From Prinsepia uniflora (lineage: Eukaryota; Streptophyta; Magnoliopsida; Rosales; Rosaceae): a stretch of DNA of 64,000 nt. The stretch lies in assembly GCA_032719365.1 (NCBI GenBank), contig CM064871.1, positions 35,995,566 to 36,059,565 on the forward strand, in the 5' to 3' direction. How positions within the stretch are numbered: position 1 is the first letter of the stretch; each line of letters starts with the position of its first letter. Made by a program: the position numbers and the translations under genes. Of this stretch, positions 9,774 through 20,898 are shown one piece after another. The notes under the pieces are model-generated. The model ran no database searches, had not been told where the DNA came from, and saw nothing but the letters and a program-made list of their open reading frames with translations.

Positions 9774-12492
9774 TGTAACGACCCGTCCCAAATTCCGACA
9801 TTAAATTAGTGACTAATGAAGGATTAGTGAGATTAATCGGTGATTAGCAGTATGATTTTGGACAGACGGTGTGAAATGACCGTTTTGCCCCTAGTCTTGG
9901 GCAAAATGTTGACTTTTGACTTGGGGAGTCAAATGTACGAGGACCGTGGAATAGATCAGGATGTCACGAGTCTATAAACAGGCGGCACGTCGAAATCGGA
10001 CGTTGAACGGGAGAGTTATGGTCAAGGGATCGAAATCGGGAACTTACGTCTCGAGATTCGAATTAAATAAACCTAAAATATGATTGGCTAAAGACTCAAT
10101 CAGGAACCCTTGGATGAGTGACAAGTGTCACTCATCCCATTGGCCATCTTCCCTAAATTATGGATCTGTTGTATTAAAATATTATTTTATTATTTTCCCT
10201 CCTTATTTCTCTCTTCTCTCTCGTGCGTTTATCTTCATCTTCTTCATTGTTTTTCTTCTAAGTCATGAACCCCCACACACTAAACCCTCTAATCTTCATC
10301 AATAGTAATTAAGCCATGAAAATGAATGAGAGAGCGAGGTGAGACGATGCTAGTGGTGAGTGTGTTAAAATGGTATTTCGTTGAGGGTCAACCCAGAGAC
10401 TGAAAAACAGAGTGGCCGTGAAATCCATTCATACAATCCCTTTGATCTTCATGATCTGTTAGTGACTCGTGAAGGAAAAAGAAAGGGTAGAAGGTGAGGA
10501 ACGCGGTGGTTTCTTCGTGATGAGGCCTGTTATGGACGGTGGCCGGGGATCCCGAAAAATGGTAAATTGGATTCAAAATGGTGAGTTGCGATTTAGTGTT
10601 TGTTGTGAGGTTTTGATGATTGAAATTTGTTTTAGAGGTTTCAGAGAGCGTTTGGGATCAAAAGCAAGGAAGAAGGTGGCCGGGAACATGGAAACTCGAC
10701 AAGTTAGCCGGTTTACGCTTGATCGGGAAGGTACTTTCTCGTTCTTAATTTTATGTTTTGACATCGTAGATTAATAGGAAATGAAGGGACGAAGCTAATG
10801 GCAGAAATAAGATCGAAAAAGGAATGAAATTATACAAAAGCCAGGAACGCCGGTTCGGGTTGTACCGGGTTGACTTGAGGTAGACGATGATGAACAGTGC
10901 AGTGCATGGGCCCTCTTTTCGAGGCATGATCAACATGACTTTTAATCTATTCGATGTAACGAACATTTTGGGACTGGTTTCGTGTCGATCGGAGATCGTT
11001 TCGATATAGTTCGGGATGTCTGAAGGTTTAGGATCGAGTAAAAATTACTAAAAAATTTGAGAAAATTACGGGGCTTCAATGAGAGGTTAATGAGGTAGTT
11101 AGTAACCCTCTAGTATGATTTGGACAGGTTTGAGAGTCCCGGTGATGGTGATTAGCTTGGGGAGGCTTATGGCACGCATATCGCGGCGGCGTATGGCGGT
11201 CTATGAGTGGACAATGTTTTCTAAACTATGATGCATGCATAACTGTTTTATATGTTTTATATATGTGATTTCTATAGTGATGATTGTGGCATTGGTGATT
11301 TACATGGTTGCACGTACTTCGAGGTAATCCCGTATTTGTACATATTTCGATTTTACGATTTTATACGTGATTATGGTTTTAATAATGGTTCAATGAAATG
11401 GTTTTGGTTTTGGAAAGATGAACTCGGGCATGAGACCCATTTGGATTATGTGATCGGGTCAGGGGCCCAGTTGGTTTACAAAATCAGGCTGAGACCCATT
11501 TGAGTGATGTGATCAGGCCAGGGGCCCAGTTGGTTTATAAAATCGGGCATGAGGCCCATTTGGGATTTATAAATATGATTTCGGGTTTGGGACCCAATGT
11601 TTCATAAACGTGATTTCGGGTTGGGGACCCTAAATGGATTTGTGCTGTTTTATGGAAATTTCGGGCAGGGCCCTTTGAGATGTATTGAACTGGCTTTATA
11701 AAACTGTTTTAAATATACCATCTTGATACGAGGATCTGTGGATGGTCTCCTCTAGGTGTCTGGGATACTGGGGAAGTCACGGTGCATTGCCTGCGAGGGG
11801 TCATTATACGGAACGATCGGACCGCATAGTTACTCACGAGCAGGATTGTTATGATTAGACGTCCGGGACATCAGACATCTGTGATGTCAGAGATATGGAC
11901 CCGAAGAGACCCCAGGCAGCACACCTTGATTTTACCGTGAGATATAACGTTTGGGACGTCAAGCGTCTGTGACACTAGGCATCTGGGATGTCTGGGATGG
12001 TTATGTGGTAAATATGGATTATTGGATTTATGAATTGGTAATTCGGTGTTTATGGATTTGGACAGTGGCCCACTTGGTTCTGGATTTACGGATTTTGGTA
12101 CTCTAGGGTTTTGGGCTGAGTTCCCATATATGTTTGGTTTTACGGTTTTTGTGCTAAGGCCCTAATGGTATATTTAAGTTAATGGTTTGATTACTGGTTT
12201 TCGATGCATGCATACTTTTAGTGAAGGGCATAAATGACTTTTTATGAAATGTGTTTTATGAACTTATTGATTTTCGTCCACTCACAGTTTTAATGGTTTT
12301 AATGCCCTTCAGGTTGTTCAAAGATGCAGGCTGTAGCAGAGACCGAGACATCACACTCCTCCACCGATCTTGGCTCCCTCTGGGAGCCCCGTATGGGCCG
12401 AGGTATGAATTATCCCTTGTCTGACACTTAGTGTTAGACGGGAGCATGGTACATCCCGCGTTAATCCGGAGGGATTGGTATGGGTCGTGTCA
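9774..12492 (+). mobile_element. Solo LTR Q (+)
   Basis: The LTR begins TGTAACGACCCGTCCC at 9774, ends GGGTCGTGTCA at 12492 and is flanked by a perfect GTATG duplication (9769-9773 and 12493-12497). No internal domain is present. It has the inverted arms ATGAGTGGAC (11203-11212) and GTCCACTCAC (12276-12285), TGCATGCAT at 11232-11240 and 12205-12213, and a GGGCCCAGTTGG-type short array around 11450-11640. Near the 3' end a hairpin pairs GTCTGACAC (12419-12427) with GTGTTAGAC (12431-12439). A second pairs AATCC (12463-12467) with GGATT (12472-12476). It inserted into LTR O. Confidence 0.92.
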
Positions 12493-12918
12493 GTATGGGT
12501 TTTGGGTGAAGGAAAATAAAGAAGATGAATGAAAATGGTGGGTGCATGTATGAATTGAATGGGCCATAGTTGGGTGAAAAATGTCATTCGTCATATGGTC
12601 CAAAAGAAGATATTTTGGGTCCCACTAAAAACAACCCATTTTGAAACCCGTACAATCGTGAATAGTTCCTGAAATCTTCCGTGACTCGTAACTTTCCCGT
12701 ATGATGTCCGATTTTGACGTGTCGCCTGTTTACGGACTCGTATCGTCTCGATCTACGTAACGGTCCTCTGTCCTCGTGTATTGGATCCCCGGGTCAAAAG
12801 TCAACATTGTAACCTTATTTAGGGGTAAAATCATCATTTTACCTTGATCGCCCAATAAGCCTTGATTAATCCCGAATAATCTTTAACTAATCCCTCAGAT
12901 TTAGGACGGATCCTTACA

Positions 12919-13269
12919 GGTACCATCTGTGATGGACAATGACAATGGTGTGAGTCGTGTAATATAGAGTTGGCGATGGTATTTGTGGGTTTTGATTTGA
13001 TTTCTAATTTGGCTTTCAATTTTGGGGTTTCAAACTTTCTAAGTTTCAATTGAATCAATTTTTCAGTTCTGCTTTGACTTTGAGTGATATGATTAGTGAT
13101 GAAATTGAAAACTTTCACGTTGCACGCATGACTTAGAAAAAAAATAGAAAATAATCAAATTATCGGAGCTGCCTTTCTACCAGCCACACAACCCACCTAA
13201 AAGCAGTTAGGAGCCACCGAGTCCGCATAGGCGTTGACGAATATGTAATGCTTCAGACTTTCAAAAGAT
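12919..13269. other. Unclassified sequence (right half of the host of LTR O)
   Basis: This is the continuation of 3996-4424 after the GGTAC duplication. It is AT-rich, with no reading frame of note and no LTR landmark. It ends where blocks typical of LTR R begin. Confidence 0.45.
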
Positions 13270-15017
13270 TGTAAATGACCATTTTTCCCTAGGAGTCAAG
13301 GGTTGATTTTTCTTAGTCAAAGTCAAATTGTTGACTTTTTGACCGGCGACCTCATTTGGGTAAACCGATAATACCGTTACGAAGGTCTCAGCCTCCATAG
13401 TACGTCAGCATGCGGCAGGTCAAAATCGGAGTTCGAATAAGATGGTTATGGTTCAATGAAAGGATATGGGTATTTTAGTAATTATGACTTAAGGGGGAAT
13501 TTGGTAATTTCACAATTGAGCATGTGATTCATGTGAGAGTTTCTAGAAAACTCTCCAATTTTCCCTCTACAATATTCCCACCGACCTATTCATGTTATAT
13601 ATGTGTGTGGCATGGAGGATGGCCGGAGGAAGGAAAACAAGAAAACAAGGAAATAAGAAGGAGAAAGAGGGAAGAATTCCCATGGGCATGGAGGATGGCC
13701 AGAGGAAGGAAAAGAAGAAAACAAGGAAATAAGAAAGAGAAAGAGGGAGGAATTCGCATGGAAAAATAATAGAATAAGAAGAAGAAGAAGCTGAATATAA
13801 GATGAAGAAAATGGTGAGTATACCTTGAAGAAAGAAGGGAGAAAACAAAGACCCGACGTAACGACCCGTCCCAAATTCCACGATTAGATTAGTGACTAAT
13901 CACGATTAGTGAGGCTAATCCGTGATTAGTAGAGCGAAATCGGACGAACGATGCGAACTGACCGTTTTGCCCCTGGTGGTGGCAAAACGTTCACTTTTCA
14001 ATCGGGCGGTCAAATGGACTTTGACTGATGACCGTGACGTAGTTCGTGACGTCACGAGTTCATAGACAGGTGGCACGTTCAATTCCGACGTTCGGGGAGG
14101 AAGTTATGACGTTCGGAAGGTTAGGGGCATTTTGGTAATTTTAGATAAAAGGGGTCAAATGTTGACTTTTTGACCGGGAGGTCCGATGGCCGAGTGCCAA
14201 AGACCGTTACGTAGATAAGGACGATACGAGTCCGTAGACAGGCGGCACGTCGAATTCGGACATTCGACGGCGAAGTTACGGTTCACGGAAGTTCCCAGTT
14301 ACTATTCATGATGGCACGTTTTACGAGGCACTTTTGGACTTTAGTGGGCCCAGTTGCTTTTCAGCAACCAATGGATGAGTGACACTTGTCACCCATCCAC
14401 TGGTTACCATCCCACATACATGCATCTCCCATTCCTTCATCATCGATCATTTTCCATTTTTCCTCCAACCAAACCCGATCCCATTTCTCACCCAAACCCA
14501 TTCAACCCTTTCCAATGATCATATAGGAGAGACCAGAGAGTGAGGATGGACCGGTGGACGCTGGTGGCCGGCCCAGGATGCACCGCCGTGGACGGCGGAG
14601 GAGGAGGAGATCGAGGTAATCGGTTTTACCCGATTTTGTCCATTTTCAATATTAACTGTTATGGGCCGATTTGGATGTTTCCACTGAACTAAATAGGTTG
14701 CTAGGATAGTTTTAGGAAGGTTTGAAGGCTGGTTCACGACGGAGGAGGCCGTGGGAACGGCGGGGAAAAACTGGGCCGTGAGGTCCATTTCGAACGAGGG
14801 GTTTCGGGTGGGTTTTTCTTAGATTTAGGGATTGGGTTAGATAGTAAATGAAGAAATAGGAATTTAGGAATTGAAATGGTAGAAAACGGATGAAAAATGA
14901 GGGAGAAGGAGGCCTGGACCGGTTACGCCAGTCCAGTTGCAGGGGTCGGACCGGACCGGCCGGTTCGGACCGGTCTGATCGAGGTAGGAGAAGCACTGTT
15001 CACAGGCGCGTGGCTCC

Positions 15018-15045
15018 CACGCGCAGCCACTTCAGGCTGCGCGTG
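15018..15045 (+). repeat. Perfect 11-bp GC-rich hairpin in LTR S
   Basis: CACGCGCAGCC (15018-15028) pairs perfectly with GGCTGCGCGTG (15035-15045) across a 6-nt loop. The same block occurs in LTRs A (32101-32128), B (50245-50272), each D tandem unit and H, usually with one mismatch inside the stem. The stem is full of CpG sites, which normally decay in silenced elements. Confidence 0.8.
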
Positions 15046-15966
15046 TGGGCGCGTGGGGAGGAATTTGAGGAAGGTTCCAACATACGAAATCATCTATTAC
15101 GGGGCATCTGAAGGTTTAGGTTCGGGATTAAAAATAGTTAAAAATACGGGAAAATTACGGGGCTTTGGTAGGAGGTTAATTAAGTAGTTAGTAACCTTCT
15201 ATTACGATTTGGACAAGTTTGGGAGTCCCGGTGACGGTGATCGGCTCGGGGAGCCGTATGGCACGCAAATCGAGGTGGCAGCTCGGACGGTCTGTGAGTG
15301 GACCTTGTTTTCTAAATTGGTGCATGCATAAATGTTTATTATATGTTTTATTACTTGTTTGATGATGCCATGAGTGCATTTTTATGTGGTTACGTATAAG
15401 CACATATTTCGAGGTTTCGGCCTTATACGGTGCTTATACGGGTATGTATTTCTTTATTGGTTTTAATGAAATGGTTTTGGATTTCTAAAAGGATAAACTC
15501 GGGTATGAGACCCATTTGGTTTTGTCTCGGGCATATGATGCTGGTTACGACCTTCGGGTCTAAATCGTGGTCGCGGCGGGTGCTATGTGCACGGCGATCG
15601 ACGATACGACGCTCGCCTCCGGATTGGGATGTGTTCCTTCCGGAGAGGTCACGATGCACGATTCGTGGTCGGACAGCCTGGGGAGGCTCGACTTCGGAGT
15701 GCTGACGGTTCAGGATAGCGATCGGTGATGAGTGCACCATGATCTTGTGGTGGTCGCGTCGGTTGATTTGTTCACGGCGACATACCAGGATTGAGGGCGG
15801 TCCTGGATGGATGGTTGCACGCATCACTATGATCGGAGTCGTGACTGACTGACCCTTCGATATCGGGCACAGTGCCCAGTTGATGTCATATGTTCGGGCA
15901 CGAGACCTAGTTGTTTTACACTGATGATTTCGGGTCAGGGACCCTACATGGATTTCCGGGTTCATG

Positions 15967-16160
15967 ACGGTTTATGGGAACCGGCATGAACCTTTGTCAG
16001 GTCATTCTAGTTCTTGACGGTTTATGGGGACCGGCATGAACCCTGGTTATGTTATTACGGTACATGACGATTTATGGGAACTGGCATGTTACCTGATTAT
16101 GGATATTATGGATCATGACGGTTCAGGGGAACCAGTCATGAATGTTTATGTTATGTATAT
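15967..16160. repeat. 50-bp tandem array in LTR S
   Basis: ACGGTTTATGGG or a close variant begins at 15967, 16017, 16067 and 16117, an exact 50-bp period, each followed by ACCGGCATGAACC-like sequence. The same family of repeat, reversed, occurs in LTR G at 29771-30010. Confidence 0.85.
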
Positions 16161-17370
16161 ATATGTTTATCTACCTTCCTTTAATTCTATTATCTCCTCC
16201 GGGGAGGGTCGTTGGCCTGGGTGGACCCCGGAGTAGTCACGGAGCACCGACTGAGTGGAGTCACCCCCCAGTTGGGTTCCTTACTCTCAGGAAGGCTATG
16301 GTTACTATTACCTCGGGTAGGGTCAGTGGTCTGCGGACATTGACCTTGACTTGAGATGACTCGGATTGAGACCCGGGTAGCACGCGCGTAGCTTTGGATA
16401 CCGTGACAGGATTGGTTGTGTGACTTATATGTATATATGATATATGATATGTGGTGTGCACAGGTGTGCACAGGATTTGAGCAGTGGCTCGTGTACTTGG
16501 TTTCTTTATGGTTTGGGGCCGAGTCCCTTATGGATTTGGGCAGTGGCCCGTATGGTCGTTTTCATTGTGGTCCTTCCGACCTTGGTTTATATCTGCTTTG
16601 GGCTTAGTCCCACATATGGTTTGTTTTGGATAAATGGTTTTCGAATGCATGCATGCTTTTTAGTGGAGGGTACAAATCTCTTATGAAATGTTTTTATAAA
16701 CTCTTTGTTTTGTCCACTCACAGCTTTTAATGTTTTGACTGCCCTTCAGGTTGACAGCGGATGTGGACTGTAGCAGAGACCGAGATATCACATGCCTCCT
16801 CCGGATCCTGGCGTACTCTGATAGCCCGAGAGGGCAAAATGGCGGAAATATCCCTTGTTTGTGTCAGACGGGAGCAGGGTCATCCCGCACTAATCCCGGG
16901 GGGATTGAGATGGGTCCTGTCACCCGAAGCATGGACCCATAGGCATGGATTTCGGGTTTCCAGGTCTAGGGCCTGATTATGGAAAACCAGGTGGTTATGT
17001 ATCTTCTTAGAGGTCTTGGGGATGTTCCAGATTTGAAAGAGGAGAGAATATGGCTCTAGATCGAGGTAAGGGGAAATTGGTATCCATGGCCGAACAACAA
17101 AAGTATGAGGTCTAACCTCTAGCTTGTATATCTTGTTTCTAATGTTATATAATTGCTTAGGAGACTAAGAGAATGAAGTTTGATGAAGCAATCAAGAGAA
17201 ATTAACGTAGGAATAGGAAGATAGCATCGGGTCGGGAAACCCGAAAACTAGATAATCGGGTGAAGGAGACGACATTGTGCATTGGCGCTTGAATCCCACT
17301 CGCATCCACTTTGGGCGGTGCGTGGGGGTTGCGTGAGGGGTTTTCTGGAGAAGGTTCCAACACGAAAAAT

Positions 17371-18050
17371 ATTCTTTATTCAATTCAGAGTTTATTGATA
17401 TTAAGTTTAGGATTATTGGAGGTTACATGAGAATGTTATGGATTTATGAAGGTTATATTCAATTATATAATTCACTATTATTTTAGATAATTAGTGGATC
17501 TTTTTGTTAGCTTATGGTTAAGCTCTAAATAATCAGTACTATATGAAGTTACTGGATTCGAGAGTATTCATTAATATTTTGAGTAATTAAAATGTTTATT
17601 AGAATATACTTTAAATTGCTAGTATTGTTGCGTAATGACCTTTTTTATTATGGACCTTAATGAAATGATAAGTTATTTACATAATTATTAGAATGATTAT
17701 GGAATTTGGATCATTGGATTATTAGAGTGTTACTAAATCAATTAAATAGAGAAAGGTGAAGGTTATAAATACATGTATGTAAAACCATATAGATTATCAA
17801 GGAGCTTAATGTATAATTTGATGGAGGTTATAAATACATGTATGTAAAACCATATAGATTATCAAGGAAAATGGACGCAATGACGAGCTTTGGTGGAGGT
17901 TTGAAACTCCACATGTGACTATTCGAGCATGGCCAAGCTTTTCAAGTAAGGTTCCTTCATTTCAACCTTGTAAATAGATTCCTAGGTTAGAGACGAGTTG
18001 AATGGAAGAAAGATGGTGAAGCTTTATGGTCAGATGAGAAAGAACGGACC
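17371..18050. other. AT-rich stretch with a 65-bp tandem duplication
   Basis: The base composition differs sharply from the flanking LTRs. GGTTATAAATACATGTATGT occurs at 17761 and again at 17826, and the copies stay identical for about 44 bp, giving a 65-bp period. No gene or element signature is visible. It could be older host DNA or a diverged part of an LTR. Confidence 0.5.
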
Positions 18051-18121
18051 AGGTCGAGTTGCGGGTCGACACGTCTGAGTTTGATGATGATGACGTGGCT
18101 GCCACATCATTATTATCAGGC

Positions 18122-18435
18122 CACGTGGCAACCAAAGGGTGACATGTGGCCATGTGTCCGTCTAGTCAGCAGTTGACGTGGTAGTGCCACATCAAACATG
18201 CCAGATCACGTGGACCATTGTGGTGGTGCCACGTGTCAATGTGTTAGAAGCTGTCAAGTGACGTGTTAGCTGACGTGGCAGTCCACTTCAGAATTGTCAG
18301 ACCACGTGGAGCAGTGTGGTGGTGCCACTTGGTAGTGTGTCAGAGAGGTGTCAGAGTTGTTAATGACACGTGTCAGTGATGACATCAGTAAATGATGTCA
18401 TCATTTGATGTGGCAGTGTCAGAGGGTGACACGTG
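18122..18435. promoter_or_regulatory. CACGTG (G-box) cluster in a 97-bp imperfect repeat
   Basis: Six CACGTG palindromes occur at 18122, 18207, 18230, 18303, 18367 and 18430. TGACGTGG at 18174 and 18271 and GTGGTGGTGCCAC at 18220 and 18316 show an imperfect duplication of about 97 bp. CACGTG is the plant G-box/ABRE core bound by bZIP and bHLH factors. Similar TGACACGTGTCA stretches occur in LTRs N (about 2940-3000) and J (about 20130-20260), so this is probably LTR-derived. A promoter role is inference. Confidence 0.55.
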
Positions 18436-18460
18436 GCACCAGTTAGGGTGTGCGACGTGG

Positions 18461-20898
18461 TGACATGACCCTTCCCAATCCCCCGGGATTACGTGGGATG
18501 TGTCATTCTCCCGTCTAGTCCACGTACAACACAAAGGCCAGAAACCCGTCTAACACAAAGGCCATACAAGGGATACCCTGAACCAACAGCCCATTTGGGC
18601 TTCCATAGTGTGCTCGGATCAGCGGCGGAGTGTGATGTCTCGGTCACCGCTATAGCCCGCACCGCGCTCAACCTGAAGGGCATAAAAAAAACCATAAAAA
18701 CTGCGAGTGGTCGAAAATAAACAATTTAATAAAAACTCATTTCATAAAAAACATTTATGCCTTTCACTTAAAAAGCATGCATGCATTCAAAAACCATTTA
18801 ATTTAATCCAATCAAATATATATAATAAAAGAGTTTATAACACCAAAGCCATTCTTTCCTCAAATCATTAATGCCTTAGCCCAAAACCATAAATCAACCA
18901 CGTGCGAACTCAGCCCAAAACCGTAAATCCAAATCATGTGGACCACTGACCAAATGCATAAACACATAAATAATAGTTCATAAATCCAATAAATCTATCA
19001 TCCAAATACAATTCCTCGGCATCCCAGATGCCTGGCGTCCCAAACTTCATATCACGGTCTAAGCAACGCGTTCTGCCTGAGGTCTCTCCGGGTCAATCTC
19101 TAACATCCCATATGTCTGACGTCCCAGATGTCAAATAATAGCAATCCTGCTCCTGAGTCACTATACGGTCCGGTCGCTCCGTACAATGACCCATCGCAGG
19201 CAATGCGCCGTGACTTCCCCATTGTCCCAGACATCTGGAGGAGACCATCCACATATCCTCATATAAGGATGGTGTATGGAAAAGATTTTTATAAAATCAT
19301 TTCAAAACATCCCAAAGGGGGCATGCTCAGAATTTCCAGAAAACCATCATAAATCCATAAATCCAAATCCATTTAGGGTCTCCGAACCCGAAATCACATT
19401 TATAAACCACAATAGGACTCATGCCCGATATCATACTCAACTGGGCCTCAAGCCCAATCATATAAACCAAATGGGCCTCCAGCTCGATATCTCGTTAAAT
19501 CAAATGAACTCCAAGTCCGATAGTTTCCAAATCAAATTGGTCTCATGCCCGATTTTATATTTCCAACTCCAAAACCATACCATCAAATCCACCGTTGAAA
19601 ACACAAGCACATGTAAATCCAGCATAAAATCGTACACCTCTAAATACGTGTCAATACATACCAAATACCACAACCATACGTACTCAAGGCATTCAATATA
19701 TAGATATAAAACATATAAAACAGTTATGCATGCATCATATATTTGAAAGCAAATGTCCACTCACAGACCATCCTAACTACCGCCTCGATGCACATGCCAT
19801 AAGCCTCCCCGAGGCTAATCCACCATCTCCAGAACTTTCGGACCTGTCCAAATCATACCCAAAGGTCACTAACTATCTATATAACTCCAAAGGATAAAAC
19901 CCCAAAACTCTCGGAAAAGTCAACGTGTCCCGGACAAGTTTTTTGAGGTGAAAACCCTCGATTTGACCATCCTAACGACCTCTGATCGACCCTAAACCCC
20001 CATCATTAGATCCGGATCATCAAAACCCTTCGAATGACATTGGCCTGAGCTCGAAATTCGCACTCACGTGCCCCCATGCGCTTGGTCTACGTTGGTCAAC
20101 TGTCAAGTCAACGGCCAACAGTCAGCACTGACAGATTCTGACAACTATCAGATCTGGCACCAGTCAGATCTAATAATGCCATGTGTCGACTTGCCATTAG
20201 TCTACCTCTGACATGTCAGTCTAGCATTGTCAAACCTGACAAGATGACGTCATCGCTGACGTGATGTCTTCCCTGCCCTTCAGCCGGGTCAACTCGACTG
20301 CCTGAATCGGGTCGCACAGACCCGCGACCTGACTCGACCCTAAAACCTTCATTCTAACTTCGATTTCATCCCAGTTTCTTCCTATAGCTTCATCTAACCT
20401 CCCTTAATCGATCTATGGACTCCAAACTATGAAAAAAAGGCTAAAATTATACCTTTGATTCGAGGAACCGTAACCCAGAATTCCTCGTCGAGTTCTCTCG
20501 ATTCAGGCCACCTCTACCCTCGTTTCCAAACCCTCTGAGCTCGTCTCGTCCTCAGGAACCTCACCTCAGCCACCATATCGATTAGTAATCATCGAAACAA
20601 AATCCACCATTTTTGAACTAAAAATAGGGTTCACAAGTTTTGCCCTTACCTTGTCATCGTTGCTCCACCATGGCCTCCACCACAATCGTCTCGATCCCCC
20701 TTTTCATTTTCATTCACGGGTCACAAGCAAAGGATGAAGATTAAGGGTTTTTGGTGTGGGTTGGGTTGCATGGTTTTGGGGAGGGGTTCACGGGTTATGA
20801 GAAAATAGAGAGAGGATAACTGATAAGGATGAGGATAAACTAAAAATATTGGGGTCTTGGCCTATCAAATGGGTGACATTTGTCACACATCTGGTGGT
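18461..20898 (-). mobile_element. LTR J (-), cut by LTR I
   Basis: The plus strand starts TGACATGACCCTTCCCAATC, the reversed 3' end of an LTR, with the terminal hairpin AATCCC (18477-18482)/GGGATT (18485-18490). It continues through the usual arms and GCATGCATGC block to GGGTGACATTTGTCACACATC, where I begins. The missing sense 5' few hundred bases lie beyond the window. The 5 bp to the left is CGTGG; the matching copy cannot be seen. Confidence 0.75.

Larger units (their letters stand above)
4425..12918 (-). mobile_element. Solo LTR O (-), interrupted by elements P and Q
   Basis: The unit runs from TAACAGGACCC (4425, a mutated TGACAGGACCC) to GGATCCTTACA (12918), which is a reversed LTR. It is flanked by a perfect 5-bp duplication GGTAC (4420-4424 and 12919-12923). 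With element P (plus one CTTTC copy) and LTR Q (plus one GTATG copy) removed, about 2.9 kb of LTR remains, and no internal domain is present, so it is a solo LTR made by recombination between two LTRs. The sense-strand 3' terminal hairpin is visible as AATCC (4441-4445) and GGATT (4450-4454). Open frames inside it, such as 4520-4912, have no recognisable protein features. Confidence 0.88.
13857..16922 (+). mobile_element. Solo LTR S (+)
   Basis: It begins CGTAACGACCCGTCCC (TG has become CG) and ends GGGTCCTGTCA. A perfect CCCGA duplication flanks it (13852-13856 and 16923-16927). At 3,066 bp with no internal region it is a solo LTR. Landmarks are a GC-rich hairpin (15018-15045), arms GTGAGTGGAC (15294-15303) and GTCCACTCAC (16712-16721), TGCATGCAT (15321-15329 and 16646-16654), a 50-bp array (15967-16160) and a terminal hairpin AATCCC (16892-16897)/GGGATT (16901-16906). 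Confidence 0.92.
13270..17370 (+). mobile_element. LTR R (+), partial, interrupted by solo LTR S
   Basis: From about 13270 (TGTAAATGACC) the blocks follow the order of other plus-strand LTRs here: GTTGACTTTTTGACCGG, ACCGTTACG, a GCGGCAGGTC-like block and GGTAATTT. After S (13857-16922) it resumes with the GGGCGGTGCGTG block and GGTTCCAACACG, and homology fades near 17370. The true 5' end and the 3' half are not evident, so R may be truncated or recombined. A GA-rich imperfect duplication at 13610-13760 (GGAGGATGGCCGGAGGAAGG-like) lies inside it. Confidence 0.6.

Noticed and set aside
15423..15965. 180-codon minus-strand frame
   Set aside because: It lies wholly inside solo LTR S, opposite the LTR sense, with no recognisable motif.
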